64,000 nucleotides of DNA from Methanobacterium_D sp040373355 (lineage in GTDB: Archaea > Methanobacteriota > Methanobacteria > Methanobacteriales > Methanobacteriaceae): NCBI RefSeq assembly GCF_047495555.1, contig NZ_CP166866.1:2175950-2239949 (forward strand), given 5' to 3'. Positions 35,857 through 43,939 of this stretch are shown here, piece by piece (the stretch's first letter is position 1; every line of letters starts with the position of its first letter). Below the pieces are notes generated by a model that was not told where the DNA came from, ran no database searches, and saw only the letters and a list, made by a program, of their open reading frames with translations. Made by a program: the position numbers and the translations under genes.

Positions 35857-36353
35857 TATTTAGCCTCCTTAAAGCTGCTTAGCATATCTTTTGCTGTCTC
35901 TTTTACTTTATCAGTTTCAACTAATACAACTCCCTCTCCAGGCTGTCCATATAAAATAAAGGAACCTTCAGGAGCCATTAAAACACAAGGAATAACTGCC
36001 AGATCCTCTTCACCATCTACAACTATTAGAACATTGGATTTTTCAGCAAATTTAAAAGATTTACTAATAGTATTCCATAGTTCATCAGTTATTGTTGCTG
36101 GAGGATTCACTGCATTTAGCCTAATTGCATCATATTCTATGCTGTGTTTTGATATTTTTCTCTCAATTATGTTATCTATAATACCAATTCGAGGTATTAT
36201 ATTTGCATCAATAAGATTTTTTGTTGTTTGATCTCCAATAGAGATTATGAAATGATCTTCAAGTATTGATTTATCTATATCATCTAAAACAGAATATACC
36301 TTACCAAAAGGTTTTTTAAATAAATCTCTGTTTTCTTCTTTTAATAACAACAC
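35856..36353 (-). CDS. GTP-dependent dephospho-CoA kinase (COG1909/DUF359)
   Basis: Archaeal enzyme for the last step of CoA synthesis, unrelated to bacterial CoaE. 165 residues. HFIISIGDQTTKNLIDANI, IPRIGIIDNIIERK and VVDGEEDLAVIPCVLMAPEG carry the conserved aspartates and the GDxT motif. It starts at GTG 36353. Its position between Spt4 and S24e is conserved in methanogens. Confidence 0.9.
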   Translation of the reverse strand: MLLLKEENRDLFKKPFGKVYSVLDDIDKSILEDHFIISIGDQTTKNLIDANIIPRIGIIDNIIERKISKHSIEYDAIRLNAVNPPATITDELWNTISKSFKFAEKSNVLIVVDGEEDLAVIPCVLMAPEGSFILYGQPGEGVVLVETDKVKETAKDMLSSFKEAK

Positions 36354-36409
36354 TTTTTAACCTGAAAATCTTATGAAAGTAATTATCTTTGTATTGATGT
36401 TTCAATATA

Positions 36410-36592
36410 TTATCTTACTCTTAAAGCATATTCTCCGGGAAGATCAATTTTAAGTTCCTGTGCAATACCTGAGTTTTCAGGGTCAAGGACTATTAAAAAA
36501 CCGCTCCAGTTTTTTGAAGTGGCAACCTGGCATATTGCACATCTATCTTCATCCATTATTCTATGACATCTTGTACATGCTTTAGTAACCAT
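36410..36592 (-). CDS. spt4: Transcription elongation factor Spt4 (RpoE'')
   Basis: 60-residue zinc-finger partner of Spt5 that increases RNA polymerase processivity. Cysteines in CTRCHRIMDEDRCAIC form the zinc site; SKNWSGFLIVLDPENSGIAQ is the family core. Its start overlaps the rpoE stop by one base. Confidence 0.95.
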   Translation of the reverse strand: MVTKACTRCHRIMDEDRCAICQVATSKNWSGFLIVLDPENSGIAQELKIDLPGEYALRVR

Positions 36593-37146
36593 TATTTCTT
36601 CTTCCTTTTCTCATTTTCAATCCATTCATGTTTTCCAAGATTTGGCTGTCTCATGGTAAGGCCTATCTTGGTTTCTTTAGAGGATTTTCCTTTTAGACTT
36701 AATGCAACAATTCTTGCACGGACTTTGTCTCCTTCTTCAAGGGTCTTTTTAGATTCCTTACCAAGGAGCGCACCTCTTTTTGAATCATAATTTATGTAGT
36801 CATCAGTAACCTGAGAAACGTGCACTAGCCCATCCATAGGACCCATTCGGATAAATGCTCCGAATTCTGCTATTTCAATTACTTCTCCTTCTACAATTTC
36901 TTGAAGTTCAGGTTTGAAAAATAGAGCTGTAAATGTTACATCATGATATGCTGCACCATCGCCCATTATAACTCTACCTACACCAATTTCTTCTATTTCT
37001 TTAACTGTAACCATTAGCCCCATCTTTTTATCGATTTTTCCCACGTAGTTTTCGTTTATTAATTCAAAAGCTACATCTTCAAGTGGTTCATCGAACAATG
37101 TCGGTGGAACTCTTACGGTATCTTCAATTTTTGATATTAAATACAA
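36592..37146 (-). CDS. rpoE: DNA-directed RNA polymerase subunit E' (Rpb7)
   Basis: Stalk subunit of RNA polymerase that binds nascent RNA. 184 residues. The start is the TTG at 37146 (MYLISKIEDTVRVPPTLFDE), six nt after GAGGGG; the longer open frame to 37188 does not match the family. An N-terminal tip domain is followed by an S1 domain with VEGEVIEIAEFGAFIRMGPM and DGLVHVSQVTDDY. Next to spt4, as in most archaea. Confidence 0.96.
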   Translation of the reverse strand: MYLISKIEDTVRVPPTLFDEPLEDVAFELINENYVGKIDKKMGLMVTVKEIEEIGVGRVIMGDGAAYHDVTFTALFFKPELQEIVEGEVIEIAEFGAFIRMGPMDGLVHVSQVTDDYINYDSKRGALLGKESKKTLEEGDKVRARIVALSLKGKSSKETKIGLTMRQPNLGKHEWIENEKRKKK

Positions 37147-37221
37147 ATTAAACCCCTCTTGGTTTATTATTAATTGTTTTAAGGACAATTATAACCAGAT
37201 TCAAGTATTTATCCCCTTAAT

Positions 37222-37743
37222 TTACTTATTATTATATAATTCTATAGAATGTTCTACTGCTTCAAGTGCTTTACTTGCATTTTCCCAACCTAAAACTTCA
37301 GTAGTTTTTCCTTCAAGATGTTTGTATTCCTTGAAAAAGTGTGCAATTTCATCTAATAAAGGCTTTGGAATCTGGTCTATATCTGTTATCTCTTTGAATC
37401 TTGGATCGTTAACAGGTACGCCTAAAATTTTATCGTCGTTATCTCCACCATCTACCATTCTCATTATTCCAATTGGTCTTGTTTCAATTACACATCCAGG
37501 GAATGTAGCTTGATCCATTAATACTATAATATCCATTGGGTCTCCATCATCGTAGAGAGTTTGAGGAATTATCCCATATTCTGCAGGGTAGTGAAATGGT
37601 GAGTAAAGAACCCTATCTAATGCAAATGCTTCCATATCCTTATCGTATTCGTATTTGTTTCTTGATCCTTTTGGTATTTCAATTACAGCGTATACTACTT
37701 CTGGAACTGATGGTCCTGGCGCTAAATCCTTCCAAAGATTCAT
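37222..37743 (-). CDS. ppa: Inorganic pyrophosphatase
   Basis: Type I soluble pyrophosphatase, 173 residues. VVYAVIEIPKGSRNKYEYDK, the metal-site block YPAEYGIIPQTLYDDGDPMD and the DNDDKILGVPVNDPRF region are conserved. Pyrophosphate hydrolysis drives the aminoacylation and nucleotide polymerisation encoded around it. A GGAGTGAT ribosome-binding site precedes the ATG. Confidence 0.96.
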   Translation of the reverse strand: MNLWKDLAPGPSVPEVVYAVIEIPKGSRNKYEYDKDMEAFALDRVLYSPFHYPAEYGIIPQTLYDDGDPMDIIVLMDQATFPGCVIETRPIGIMRMVDGGDNDDKILGVPVNDPRFKEITDIDQIPKPLLDEIAHFFKEYKHLEGKTTEVLGWENASKALEAVEHSIELYNNK

Positions 37744-37808
37744 TATTAATCACTCCATATTCTTCCAAAATTATAAACTATTATTAAATTAGTATAATTG
37801 TTAATTAT

Positions 37809-38168
37809 TTATAAACCTAAATAACCATCTACACCTAAATATTTCTTTTGGCGTAAATATATGGCTGTTATCCCCTTATTTCTTGCTCTTTTTTTAAGTC
37901 CTAAATCATTAGTACACAAGACATTAGAAATACGGAGAAGTGCATCATCAACTCGCTCTTTTTTCTTTAAATCAACATCCATTATGCTAATTTCAGGAGA
38001 TTCAGTTAATTTAAGAGCAACTGATGCAGCAATTTTATCTTTGCCCTTTGATCTCTCTTTTATATTTTTAAGTTCATCAATGACAAATGAAGGAACTACA
38101 AGCTTATAGTGGGGTATAATTTGCCCAAGTTCAGTTAATATATCAACATGAAATTGAGCAGGTATCAT
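37809..38168 (-). CDS. PIN-domain protein of the archaeal Fcf1-like family, probably frameshifted
   Basis: 119 residues from ATG 38168 (MIPAQFHVDILTELGQIIPH). Conserved acidic positions remain in VPSFVIDELKNI, VDDALLRI and VLCTNDLGLKKRAR, typical of PIN domains related to rRNA processing. Upstream, another frame reads VLDANFL and then TGA; joined by one extra T it would give VLDANF(L/F)MIPAQFHVDI, the expected first strand with the catalytic aspartate. A T6 run (38169-38174) marks the slip. The gene is therefore either inactivated, mis-sequenced by one base, or starts late and lacks the aspartate. It follows aIF2-gamma closely. Confidence 0.75.
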   Translation of the reverse strand: MIPAQFHVDILTELGQIIPHYKLVVPSFVIDELKNIKERSKGKDKIAASVALKLTESPEISIMDVDLKKKERVDDALLRISNVLCTNDLGLKKRARNKGITAIYLRQKKYLGVDGYLGL

Positions 38169-38195
38169 AAAAAATTTGCATCTAACACCGCTTCT

Positions 38196-39422
38196 TTATT
38201 TGATGATACCATATCCAATTAACCTCCATCTTGCACCAACACGCCTGCTTAAAGCAACCCTCTGGCCTGCTTCAGCACAAACTGGTAATTTAAGTGTTAC
38301 ATCTGCTGTTTTTCCACGTGCACTTGTAACTGTTCCAATGGTTGTTGCTGTTCCTATGTTTATCATGAGTAATTCAGAGGATTTTATAGGATCAACTATT
38401 TTTTCTTCCTTAGTTCCAACTACTCTTTCTAAGAGGTTGGTTTCCATGGTAAAACTATGTAATATTGGGGGTAGTGTTCCTGGTTCTCCTGCAACAGATC
38501 CTGAAAGTGAATCTGCTTTAGTTAGGGCAGGGTCAAGTTTTGTTCCAACACCTATAAGTCCACCAGGGTTTACTTCATCTACATGTTCGCTTGCTGTGTT
38601 TAAGCCAACTATTTCAGAAGTAAGACTCATCCATTCAGTCTTTCCTTTATTTTTAATCTGAATACCTGGTTTAATCTCAAGTTCATCGCCGATTTTTAAT
38701 GTTCCCTGAACTAAGGAACCACCTATTACTCCACCAGCAATATTTTGAGGTTTGCATCCAGGCTTGTTAATATCGAATGATCTTGCTACGTACATTCTTG
38801 CAGGTTTATCAAGTAAACGTTCAGGTGTTTTAATCATTTCCTGAATCATTTCAATTAAAATATCTACATTTGCACCTTGTTGAGCAGATATTGGTATTAT
38901 AGGAGCATCTTCTGCACAAGTACCCTGTACAAATTCTTTTATTTCGTTGTAGCTTTCTATAGCCCTTTCTTTTGATACAATGTCAATTTTATTTTGTACC
39001 ACGATGACATCCTTAACTCCTATAACGTCAAGTGCCATGAGGTGTTCTTTTGTCTGGGGCTGAGGGCAATGTTCGTTAGCAGCTATTACAAGTACTGCAC
39101 TGTCCATTATAGCTGCACCTGAAAGCATGGTAGCCATAAGGGTTTCGTGCCCTGGAGAATCTACAAAGGATACTCTTCTTAATGTCTCTGTTTCTTTGCC
39201 GCATTGCTCACATACAAAGGCAGTTGTGTAGCATTGAGGAGTCGGGCATTCTGTACACTGTCTAAAGGTTATATCCGCATAACCTAGTCTTATTGATATT
39301 CCTCTTTTTGTTTCTTCACTGTGTGTGTCAGTCCATATACCCGATAGAGCCTTTGTTAATGTAGTTTTTCCGTGATCTACGTGTCCTACAAGCCCTATAT
39401 TTATTTCAGATTGTGTTTTCAC
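38196..39422 (-). CDS. eif2g: Translation initiation factor aIF2 subunit gamma
   Basis: GTPase that carries initiator Met-tRNA to the ribosome. 408 residues. G1 is GHVDHGKTT; DSPGHETLMATMLSGAAIMD is G3; NKID is G4. The archaeal/eukaryotic zinc knuckle (CTECPTPQCYTTAFVCEQC) is intact. It starts at GTG 39422 behind AGGTG. The neighbours are S6e and aIF5B genes, a conserved translation cluster. Confidence 0.97.
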   Translation of the reverse strand: MKTQSEINIGLVGHVDHGKTTLTKALSGIWTDTHSEETKRGISIRLGYADITFRQCTECPTPQCYTTAFVCEQCGKETETLRRVSFVDSPGHETLMATMLSGAAIMDSAVLVIAANEHCPQPQTKEHLMALDVIGVKDVIVVQNKIDIVSKERAIESYNEIKEFVQGTCAEDAPIIPISAQQGANVDILIEMIQEMIKTPERLLDKPARMYVARSFDINKPGCKPQNIAGGVIGGSLVQGTLKIGDELEIKPGIQIKNKGKTEWMSLTSEIVGLNTASEHVDEVNPGGLIGVGTKLDPALTKADSLSGSVAGEPGTLPPILHSFTMETNLLERVVGTKEEKIVDPIKSSELLMINIGTATTIGTVTSARGKTADVTLKLPVCAEAGQRVALSRRVGARWRLIGYGIIK

Positions 39423-39467
39423 AATTACACCTGATTCCTCTATTTTAATAGAAATTTAATAATATAA

Positions 39468-39848
39468 TTATTCTTCTTCAGCACCTAAAAGTTCATCTAT
39501 ACTTTTAGCGCCTTTTTCTGTAACTATTGTGTTAATTTGAACTATGTCATCAGAAACTGTGTTTCCACGAACTGTTTTTCTTCTTCTCTGTCCGTCTCTT
39601 TTTGGTTCAAATCCAAGACCGCCTGAGAGAAGGCTTCTTATCCTTCTTGGTCCGTCAACATCTTTTTTCATTGGGAAACCATTCTTATCGCTCCCACCTG
39701 TGATTTTAAGTTTGTATCCATTTAGACCAACTAAAGAAGCATCAATTTCATCGCCTATTTTTAAACCGATTAATTGTTTTGTCTGTGCTTGATCTACTTC
39801 AACCTGATGACTTTTTTCGCCTTCTGAAATGACTAATTTAAATGCCAC
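39468..39848 (-). CDS. rps6e: 30S ribosomal protein S6e
   Basis: 126-residue small-subunit protein. MAFKLVISEGEKSHQVEVDQ and KITGGSDKNGFPMKKDVDGP with RRIRSLLSGGLGFEPK are diagnostic. It starts at GTG 39848, just after GGAGGAGAT. The C-terminal extension of eukaryotic S6 is absent, as in other archaea. Confidence 0.96.
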   Translation of the reverse strand: MAFKLVISEGEKSHQVEVDQAQTKQLIGLKIGDEIDASLVGLNGYKLKITGGSDKNGFPMKKDVDGPRRIRSLLSGGLGFEPKRDGQRRRKTVRGNTVSDDIVQINTIVTEKGAKSIDELLGAEEE

Positions 39849-39962
39849 TCTATCTCCTCCATTCTTTATTATCCTATTATCAGTTTCAATTTGATGAATT
39901 CATCCTATATTGAATACCAATTAGTGTAATATCCATTATTAATTTGGATTAACTTTAATATA

Positions 39963-41738
39963 TTACATTCCCCAATGAGGGTCTTCCTTTCTTTTTATGT
40001 CCACTATTTCACTTAGAGTTTCAAACTCATCTTCAGTGAGTTTGTTTTTAAGTTCAGTTTCAAGAATTCTATAGTGGTTTTCAGGTATATCCACATAAAG
40101 AACGTCGCCTTCGTCGAAATTCTTACCAAAAATTCCGTCTTTTATACTCATGGCAACTTTCTTACCTCTCGATGTGGATTTTAAGTTTTCGCCTTTATCC
40201 TGCATCCCTTCAACTTTACCAACCTTTGACCCATCTCCTCTTATTAGGCCGTAATCTTGTTTTATTGTTCCACTTAAAACTTCAATACCTGCTATTGCTG
40301 GTTTACTATTTCTAAAGACTAGTTTAGGGATTATTCTTATTTTTGCAGGTTTTATTATAGCATCAAGATAAGCTTTTTTCTTTTTCTCTTCTAAATCATC
40401 TATCCATTCCTGATAATCTTCAGTTAGTTGATAAATAACATTTGCAGAGAAAAGTTTAATTTCCGATGCCTTTATCTCTTCAGCAGCAGAAGGTAAAACC
40501 TTCACGTTAAATGCAACTATAACCCCATAAATAGGGTCTTCTTTTTTAACAATTGCTGCATCAACAACATCTCTTCTGGAAACATCTCCTATGTTTGCTG
40601 CTCTTATAGGGACATCCATATCCCTGAGTAGATTAACAAGGGCTTCAAGGGATCCAAGTGTATCTGCCTTGACCACAATTCCCAGTTCGTCAGTATCTAT
40701 TTTTATATCTTCAATTTCTTTTAAAATTTCTTCTTTTACTTTGTCAAGATTTCCACGTGCAACACGAAGTGGAGACCCTGAAACAGCATTTTCAATATTT
40801 GGAGCCACTATCTTAATCCCAGCAGCAGCAACAACTTCATCAACTTTCTGGAACCTCTTTTTGGACTCTCTGATTTCTTCAAGAGGTCTCGGCTTTAAAA
40901 GTGAGCGTATGTTGGTAGTTATGACATCATCCATTGTCATAATAGCAATAGTATCATCTTTTTTGAGTATTCCATCATAAATAACTGCATCAATGGTTAC
41001 TCCAAGACCAACCTCTTCTTTTACCTCAAGAATAGTTCCTTTTGCTGGAGCGTCTTCTTCTATTTTCAACTGTTCCGATAGATATTGTTTAGCAAGTCCC
41101 ATGAGCATTGCTAAAAGTTCAGGTAATCCCTCACCTGTTTTTGCACTTATTGGGACAATACTTATTTGCCTTGCAAAATCACTAATTCGGTCAAATCTCT
41201 CAGATTCAAAACCTTCGTCATGGAGAATTCCAACAAGTTCATATAAACCTGTATCTACTTTCTCCTGAACATTTTGAGGTTGTTTAGAAAAAGTTTGAAG
41301 GAATGGTACACCTTCAGTTGGCTGCCATCCAAATATTTTATCTACCTTATTTGCTGCAACTATAAAAGGAGTTTTGTACATTTTAAGGATGTTCAATGCC
41401 TCATAAGTCTGGGGCTTGAATCCTTCATTAATATCTACAATTAAAATTGCCAGATCAGCAAGTGCTCCACCTCTTTTACGAAGTGTTGTAAATGCTTCGT
41501 GACCTGGAGTATCTATAAAGAAAAGTCCGGGTAGGGTTTCTTTAATACCAAGTTTTTTAAGAAATTCGCCACCAATATTTTCTACGACTTCCATTGGAAT
41601 TTCTGTTGCTCCAATATGCTGAGTTATTCCCCCAGCTTCTTTTTGAGCAATTACACTACCCCTTATAAAATCTAGAAGGGTTGTTTTTCCATGGTCTACA
41701 TGTCCCAGTACAGAAACTATTGGTGATCTAGTCTTCAA
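39963..41738 (-). CDS. infB: Translation initiation factor aIF5B (IF-2)
   Basis: GTPase for subunit joining, 591 residues. GHVDHGKTTLLDFIRGS (G1), FIDTPGHEAFTTLRKRGGAL (G3) and NKVD (G4) form the G domain. Domains II to IV follow, with GSLEALVNLLRDMDVPIRAA in the IF2-3 region. The long N-terminal extension of eukaryotic eIF5B is missing, normal for archaea. No intein is inserted in the G1 motif. Start TTG 41738 follows GAGGTT. Confidence 0.97.
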   Translation of the reverse strand: MKTRSPIVSVLGHVDHGKTTLLDFIRGSVIAQKEAGGITQHIGATEIPMEVVENIGGEFLKKLGIKETLPGLFFIDTPGHEAFTTLRKRGGALADLAILIVDINEGFKPQTYEALNILKMYKTPFIVAANKVDKIFGWQPTEGVPFLQTFSKQPQNVQEKVDTGLYELVGILHDEGFESERFDRISDFARQISIVPISAKTGEGLPELLAMLMGLAKQYLSEQLKIEEDAPAKGTILEVKEEVGLGVTIDAVIYDGILKKDDTIAIMTMDDVITTNIRSLLKPRPLEEIRESKKRFQKVDEVVAAAGIKIVAPNIENAVSGSPLRVARGNLDKVKEEILKEIEDIKIDTDELGIVVKADTLGSLEALVNLLRDMDVPIRAANIGDVSRRDVVDAAIVKKEDPIYGVIVAFNVKVLPSAAEEIKASEIKLFSANVIYQLTEDYQEWIDDLEEKKKKAYLDAIIKPAKIRIIPKLVFRNSKPAIAGIEVLSGTIKQDYGLIRGDGSKVGKVEGMQDKGENLKSTSRGKKVAMSIKDGIFGKNFDEGDVLYVDIPENHYRILETELKNKLTEDEFETLSEIVDIKRKEDPHWGM

Positions 41739-41748
41739 TTTTTAACCT

Positions 41749-41792
41749 CAAAAAAATTTTAATTTTTTTGGTTCAAAAACCTAAAAGGTTTT
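41749..41792. repeat. two adjacent short hairpins
   Basis: CAAAAAAA/TTTTTTTG (41749-41770) and AAAACC/GGTTTT (41776-41792) lie in the gap between ndk and infB. They may terminate ndk or form part of the infB leader. They resemble single units of the larger hairpin arrays in this window but are only two. Confidence 0.4.
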
Positions 41793-41821
41793 CTCAACTC
41801 TAAAAAGTAAGATGAAAGAAA

Positions 41822-42277
41822 TTATTGTTCGTATATTAAGCTTTCATCTGGTAATGTGTATTTACATATTTCAGAATCTTCAAAGAATAATGCAATCTCT
41901 CTTTTTGCAGAATCTGGAGAATCTGAAGCATGGATTATGTTTCTACCAGTATCAAGAGCATAATCTCCCCTGATAGTTCCGAGATCTGCTTCTTTAGGGT
42001 TTGTAGCTCCAACCATCTTCCTTATTAAACTTATACACTCATCGCCTTCAATTACCATAGCAAGAACAGGTGCTGATGTAATGTAGCTTACGAGGTCGTT
42101 AAAAAATGGTTTTTCTTTGTGTTCTCCGTAATGTTCCTTTGCAAGGTCTTCAGAGATTTCCATCATCTTTGCTGCGACTATTTTAAGTCCGCGTTCTTCA
42201 AATCTGGTCAATACTGTCCCCATTAGCCTTCTAAGTACAGCGTCAGGTTTCAGCATCACAAAACTTCTTTCACTCAT
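41822..42277 (-). CDS. ndk: Nucleoside diphosphate kinase
   Basis: Balances nucleoside triphosphates by a phospho-histidine mechanism. 151 residues. MSERSFVMLKPDAVLRRLMG is the start, YGEHKEKPFFNDLVSYITSA the binding region, and the catalytic histidine is in DTGRNIIHASDSPDSAKREI. Its ATG overlaps the rpl24e stop (ATGA), so translation is coupled. Confidence 0.97.
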   Translation of the reverse strand: MSERSFVMLKPDAVLRRLMGTVLTRFEERGLKIVAAKMMEISEDLAKEHYGEHKEKPFFNDLVSYITSAPVLAMVIEGDECISLIRKMVGATNPKEADLGTIRGDYALDTGRNIIHASDSPDSAKREIALFFEDSEICKYTLPDESLIYEQ

Positions 42278-42435
42278 TGTTTAACCCACTTAATCTTTCT
42301 TGGAACTCTTCCTAGCTTTATTCTATTTTTTTCGCATTTGCTGCTACAGAAGAAGTATACAGTTCCGTCTTTTCTGACGTACATTTTACCTGTACCTTCC
42401 TGCATTTCTTCTCCGCAGAATGAACATGTTCTCAT
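42274..42435 (-). CDS. rpl24e: 50S ribosomal protein L24e
   Basis: 53-residue zinc protein of the large subunit. MRTCSFCGEEMQEGTGKMYV starts it and KLGRVPRKIKWVKQ ends it. The zinc ligands are C4, C7, C30 and C34. It overlaps ndk by four bases and follows rps28e by 17 bp. Confidence 0.96.
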   Translation of the reverse strand: MRTCSFCGEEMQEGTGKMYVRKDGTVYFFCSSKCEKNRIKLGRVPRKIKWVKQ

Positions 42436-42452
42436 ATTAAATACCCTCCGAA

Positions 42453-42659
42453 TTATGGAGTACGGATTTCCTTAGCTTCTCTTATTGTATCAAGGAGCAT
42501 TAAGATGTCGCCTTCCCTTATTGGCCCCATAATGTTTCTTGTTAATATTCTTCCCTTATCTCTGCCTTCAAGTATTCTACATTTTACCTGCATGACCTCT
42601 CCAGTCATACCAGTTCTTTTAAGAACTTCTATTACTTCAGCAGGAGTTGCTTCAGCCAT
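42453..42659 (-). CDS. rps28e: 30S ribosomal protein S28e
   Basis: 68-residue OB-fold small-subunit protein. ATPAEVIEVLKRTGMTGEVM, then CRILEGRDKGRILTRNIMGP and REGDILMLLDTIREAKEIRT cover the whole family. It sits between rpl7ae and rpl24e, a conserved archaeal order. Confidence 0.97.
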   Translation of the reverse strand: MAEATPAEVIEVLKRTGMTGEVMQVKCRILEGRDKGRILTRNIMGPIREGDILMLLDTIREAKEIRTP

Positions 42660-42719
42660 ATATAATCACCCTGAATTATTAAAGTGAGAAAGGCAACCGC
42701 CTTTCAATAAAAAAATTAA

Positions 42720-43091
42720 TTATTTTTTGAGTTCTTCGACTTTTTCAACTACTTCGTTGACTAAATCTTCAGCTTCACCTGCGTCTATTATGACTGCAGA
42801 TGCAGTACCAACATTTAAGCCTGCTGCTTCCCCTAATTCATCTTTAGTTGGGATGTAAACGTAAGGAGCACCTTTTTCTTCAGCGAGAACCGGTAAGTGA
42901 GCTGCTATTTCAGGTGGATCAATATCCCCTGCAATAAGTACTAATAAAGCATTACCTCTTTCTATAGTTTTGGTTACTTCGTTAGTTCCTTTTCCTACTT
43001 TTCCTGTATCTCTTGCTATTTCTAAAGCTTCTGATGCTTTATCAGATATTTCCTGTGGTACGTCAAATTTTACATATATTGGGTTTGCCAT
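42720..43091 (-). CDS. rpl7ae: 50S ribosomal protein L7Ae
   Basis: K-turn RNA-binding protein shared by the ribosome, box C/D and H/ACA guide complexes and archaeal RNase P. 123 residues from ATG 43091 (MANPIYVKFDVPQEISDKAS), placed by GGAGGT at the right distance; the open frame to 43112 is not used. GKGTNEVTKTIERGNALLVL and the following acidic IAGDIDPPEIAAHLPVL form the RNA-binding face. First gene of its operon. Confidence 0.97.
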   Translation of the reverse strand: MANPIYVKFDVPQEISDKASEALEIARDTGKVGKGTNEVTKTIERGNALLVLIAGDIDPPEIAAHLPVLAEEKGAPYVYIPTKDELGEAAGLNVGTASAVIIDAGEAEDLVNEVVEKVEELKK

Positions 43092-43157
43092 GTGATTTAC
43101 CTCCTTTTTCATCTGGTTTTTATACCATCCATCGGCATGATCTTACTATCAACTTTT

Positions 43158-43168
43158 GCATATATAAA
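43158..43168 (-). promoter_or_regulatory. putative TATA box of the rpl7ae operon
   Basis: The minus strand reads TTTATATATGC here, a close match to the archaeal TATA consensus, about 70 bp before the rpl7ae ATG. The element lies in the loop and arm of an 8-bp inverted repeat (CAACTTTT 43150-43157 / AAAAGTTG 43166-43173), which could also be an operator. Inferred. Confidence 0.45.
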
Positions 43169-43207
43169 AGTTGTTGCCTTGAAGGATTTAAAAACACTTA
43201 AAAATCT

Positions 43208-43340
43208 GTCAAAATTCAGAGAATTTTGACGCTGCAAAAACTACGTTTTTGCAAGCTTTGATTTTTTATGTCAACAAAATCCTTGATTTTGTGACCGAGG
43301 AAACATAATTTCCTCCGGCTTAAAATCTAACGATTTTAAG
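43208..43340. repeat. array of contiguous short hairpins (array B)
   Basis: Five hairpins with short loops: GTCAAAATTC/GAATTTTGAC (43208-43230), GCAAAAAC/GTTTTTGC (43234-43252), GTCAACAAAAT/ATTTTGTGAC with one bulged A (43270-43295), GAGGAAA/TTTCCTC (43297-43315) and CTTAAAATC/GATTTTAAG (43319-43340). AAAAATC (43200-43206) and GATTTTT (43260-43266) could pair around the first two, with AAGCTT just before the closing arm. The array is upstream of the rpl7ae promoter. No coding frame. It shares the AAAATC...GATTTT core and layout with array C at 58471. Confidence 0.7.
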
Positions 43341-43650
43341 ACACCATAAAATGTGAGTCTAATTCTCTATTAACTTGCTCATAATAGGTAGTTTTGAGCG
43401 GTTAAATTCCAATTCTAAAACATTTTGGATAAAAACACTAAAAGAATTAGTATAATATATGTATTAAATCATTGCTTATAAACTTTATCTTGATTTAAGA
43501 AAACGTGAAAAAATATCAAATTATATTATTTCCAGAAAAAATTCATTCAATTTTGTTATAATTTAATTATAACCCTTTAAATTTAATTTAGAATATGCAG
43601 GATTTTGTAATATAAAACAAAAAAATAAAATAAAATAGTGAAAAAAGATA
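43341..43650. other. intergenic, no gene seen
   Basis: 310 bp of AT-rich DNA between hairpin array B and the 3' end of the histone gene. Several A/T runs but no ribosome-binding site with an open frame and no strong stem were found. Confidence 0.5.
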
Positions 43651-43854
43651 TTATAATCTTTTAACAGCTAATTCTACGTCTGATGCTTTAACAGTTTTTC
43701 TTCCAGCGTGTTTAGCGAGTTTAACAGCTTCTGCAGCTATTACTTCTCCCTGTTCTTCAAGAGCTTTTGCTAATGCATCTCTTGCGTCATCGCTGACTCT
43801 TTCAGCACCTGCGTTTTTTATTATTCTTCCAATTGGAGCAATTGGTAATTCCAT
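43651..43854 (-). CDS. Archaeal histone (second copy)
   Basis: 67-residue histone-fold protein: MELPIAPIGRIIKNAGAERV, SDDARDALAKALEEQ, AKHAGRKTVKASDVELAVKR. It is the standard HMf length, without the C-terminal extension of the copy at 30904. The two can probably form hetero- and homodimers, as HMfA and HMfB do. GAGGTGAT (43860-43867) is its ribosome-binding site and a strong TATA element lies further upstream. Confidence 0.97.
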   Translation of the reverse strand: MELPIAPIGRIIKNAGAERVSDDARDALAKALEEQGEVIAAEAVKLAKHAGRKTVKASDVELAVKRL

Positions 43855-43907
43855 ATTTAATCACCTCATTTTTGTATTTTTGTTATTATACTCTGTTGAA
43901 TTAATCC

Positions 43908-43919
43908 TATATATATTTA
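43908..43919 (-). promoter_or_regulatory. TATA box of the second histone gene
   Basis: The minus strand reads AAATATATATA with CGATAA on its upstream side, a good TATA/BRE combination, about 55 bp before the ATG, giving a leader of roughly 30 nt. The symmetrical AT core could also serve a plus-strand transcript. Inferred from consensus. Confidence 0.5.
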
Positions 43920-43939
43920 TCGTTTTTTAGGGTGATTAT

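Noticed and set aside
39963..41738. intein in aIF5B
   Set aside because: The G1 and other GTPase motifs are contiguous and the length is normal for archaea.
41749..41792. a fourth full hairpin array
   Set aside because: Only two stems, both explainable as A/T runs and a terminator-like repeat; kept as a minor repeat.
43208..43340. CRISPR-like array
   Set aside because: The units are palindromes of different sequence without constant spacers or exact direct repeats; no cas genes nearby.
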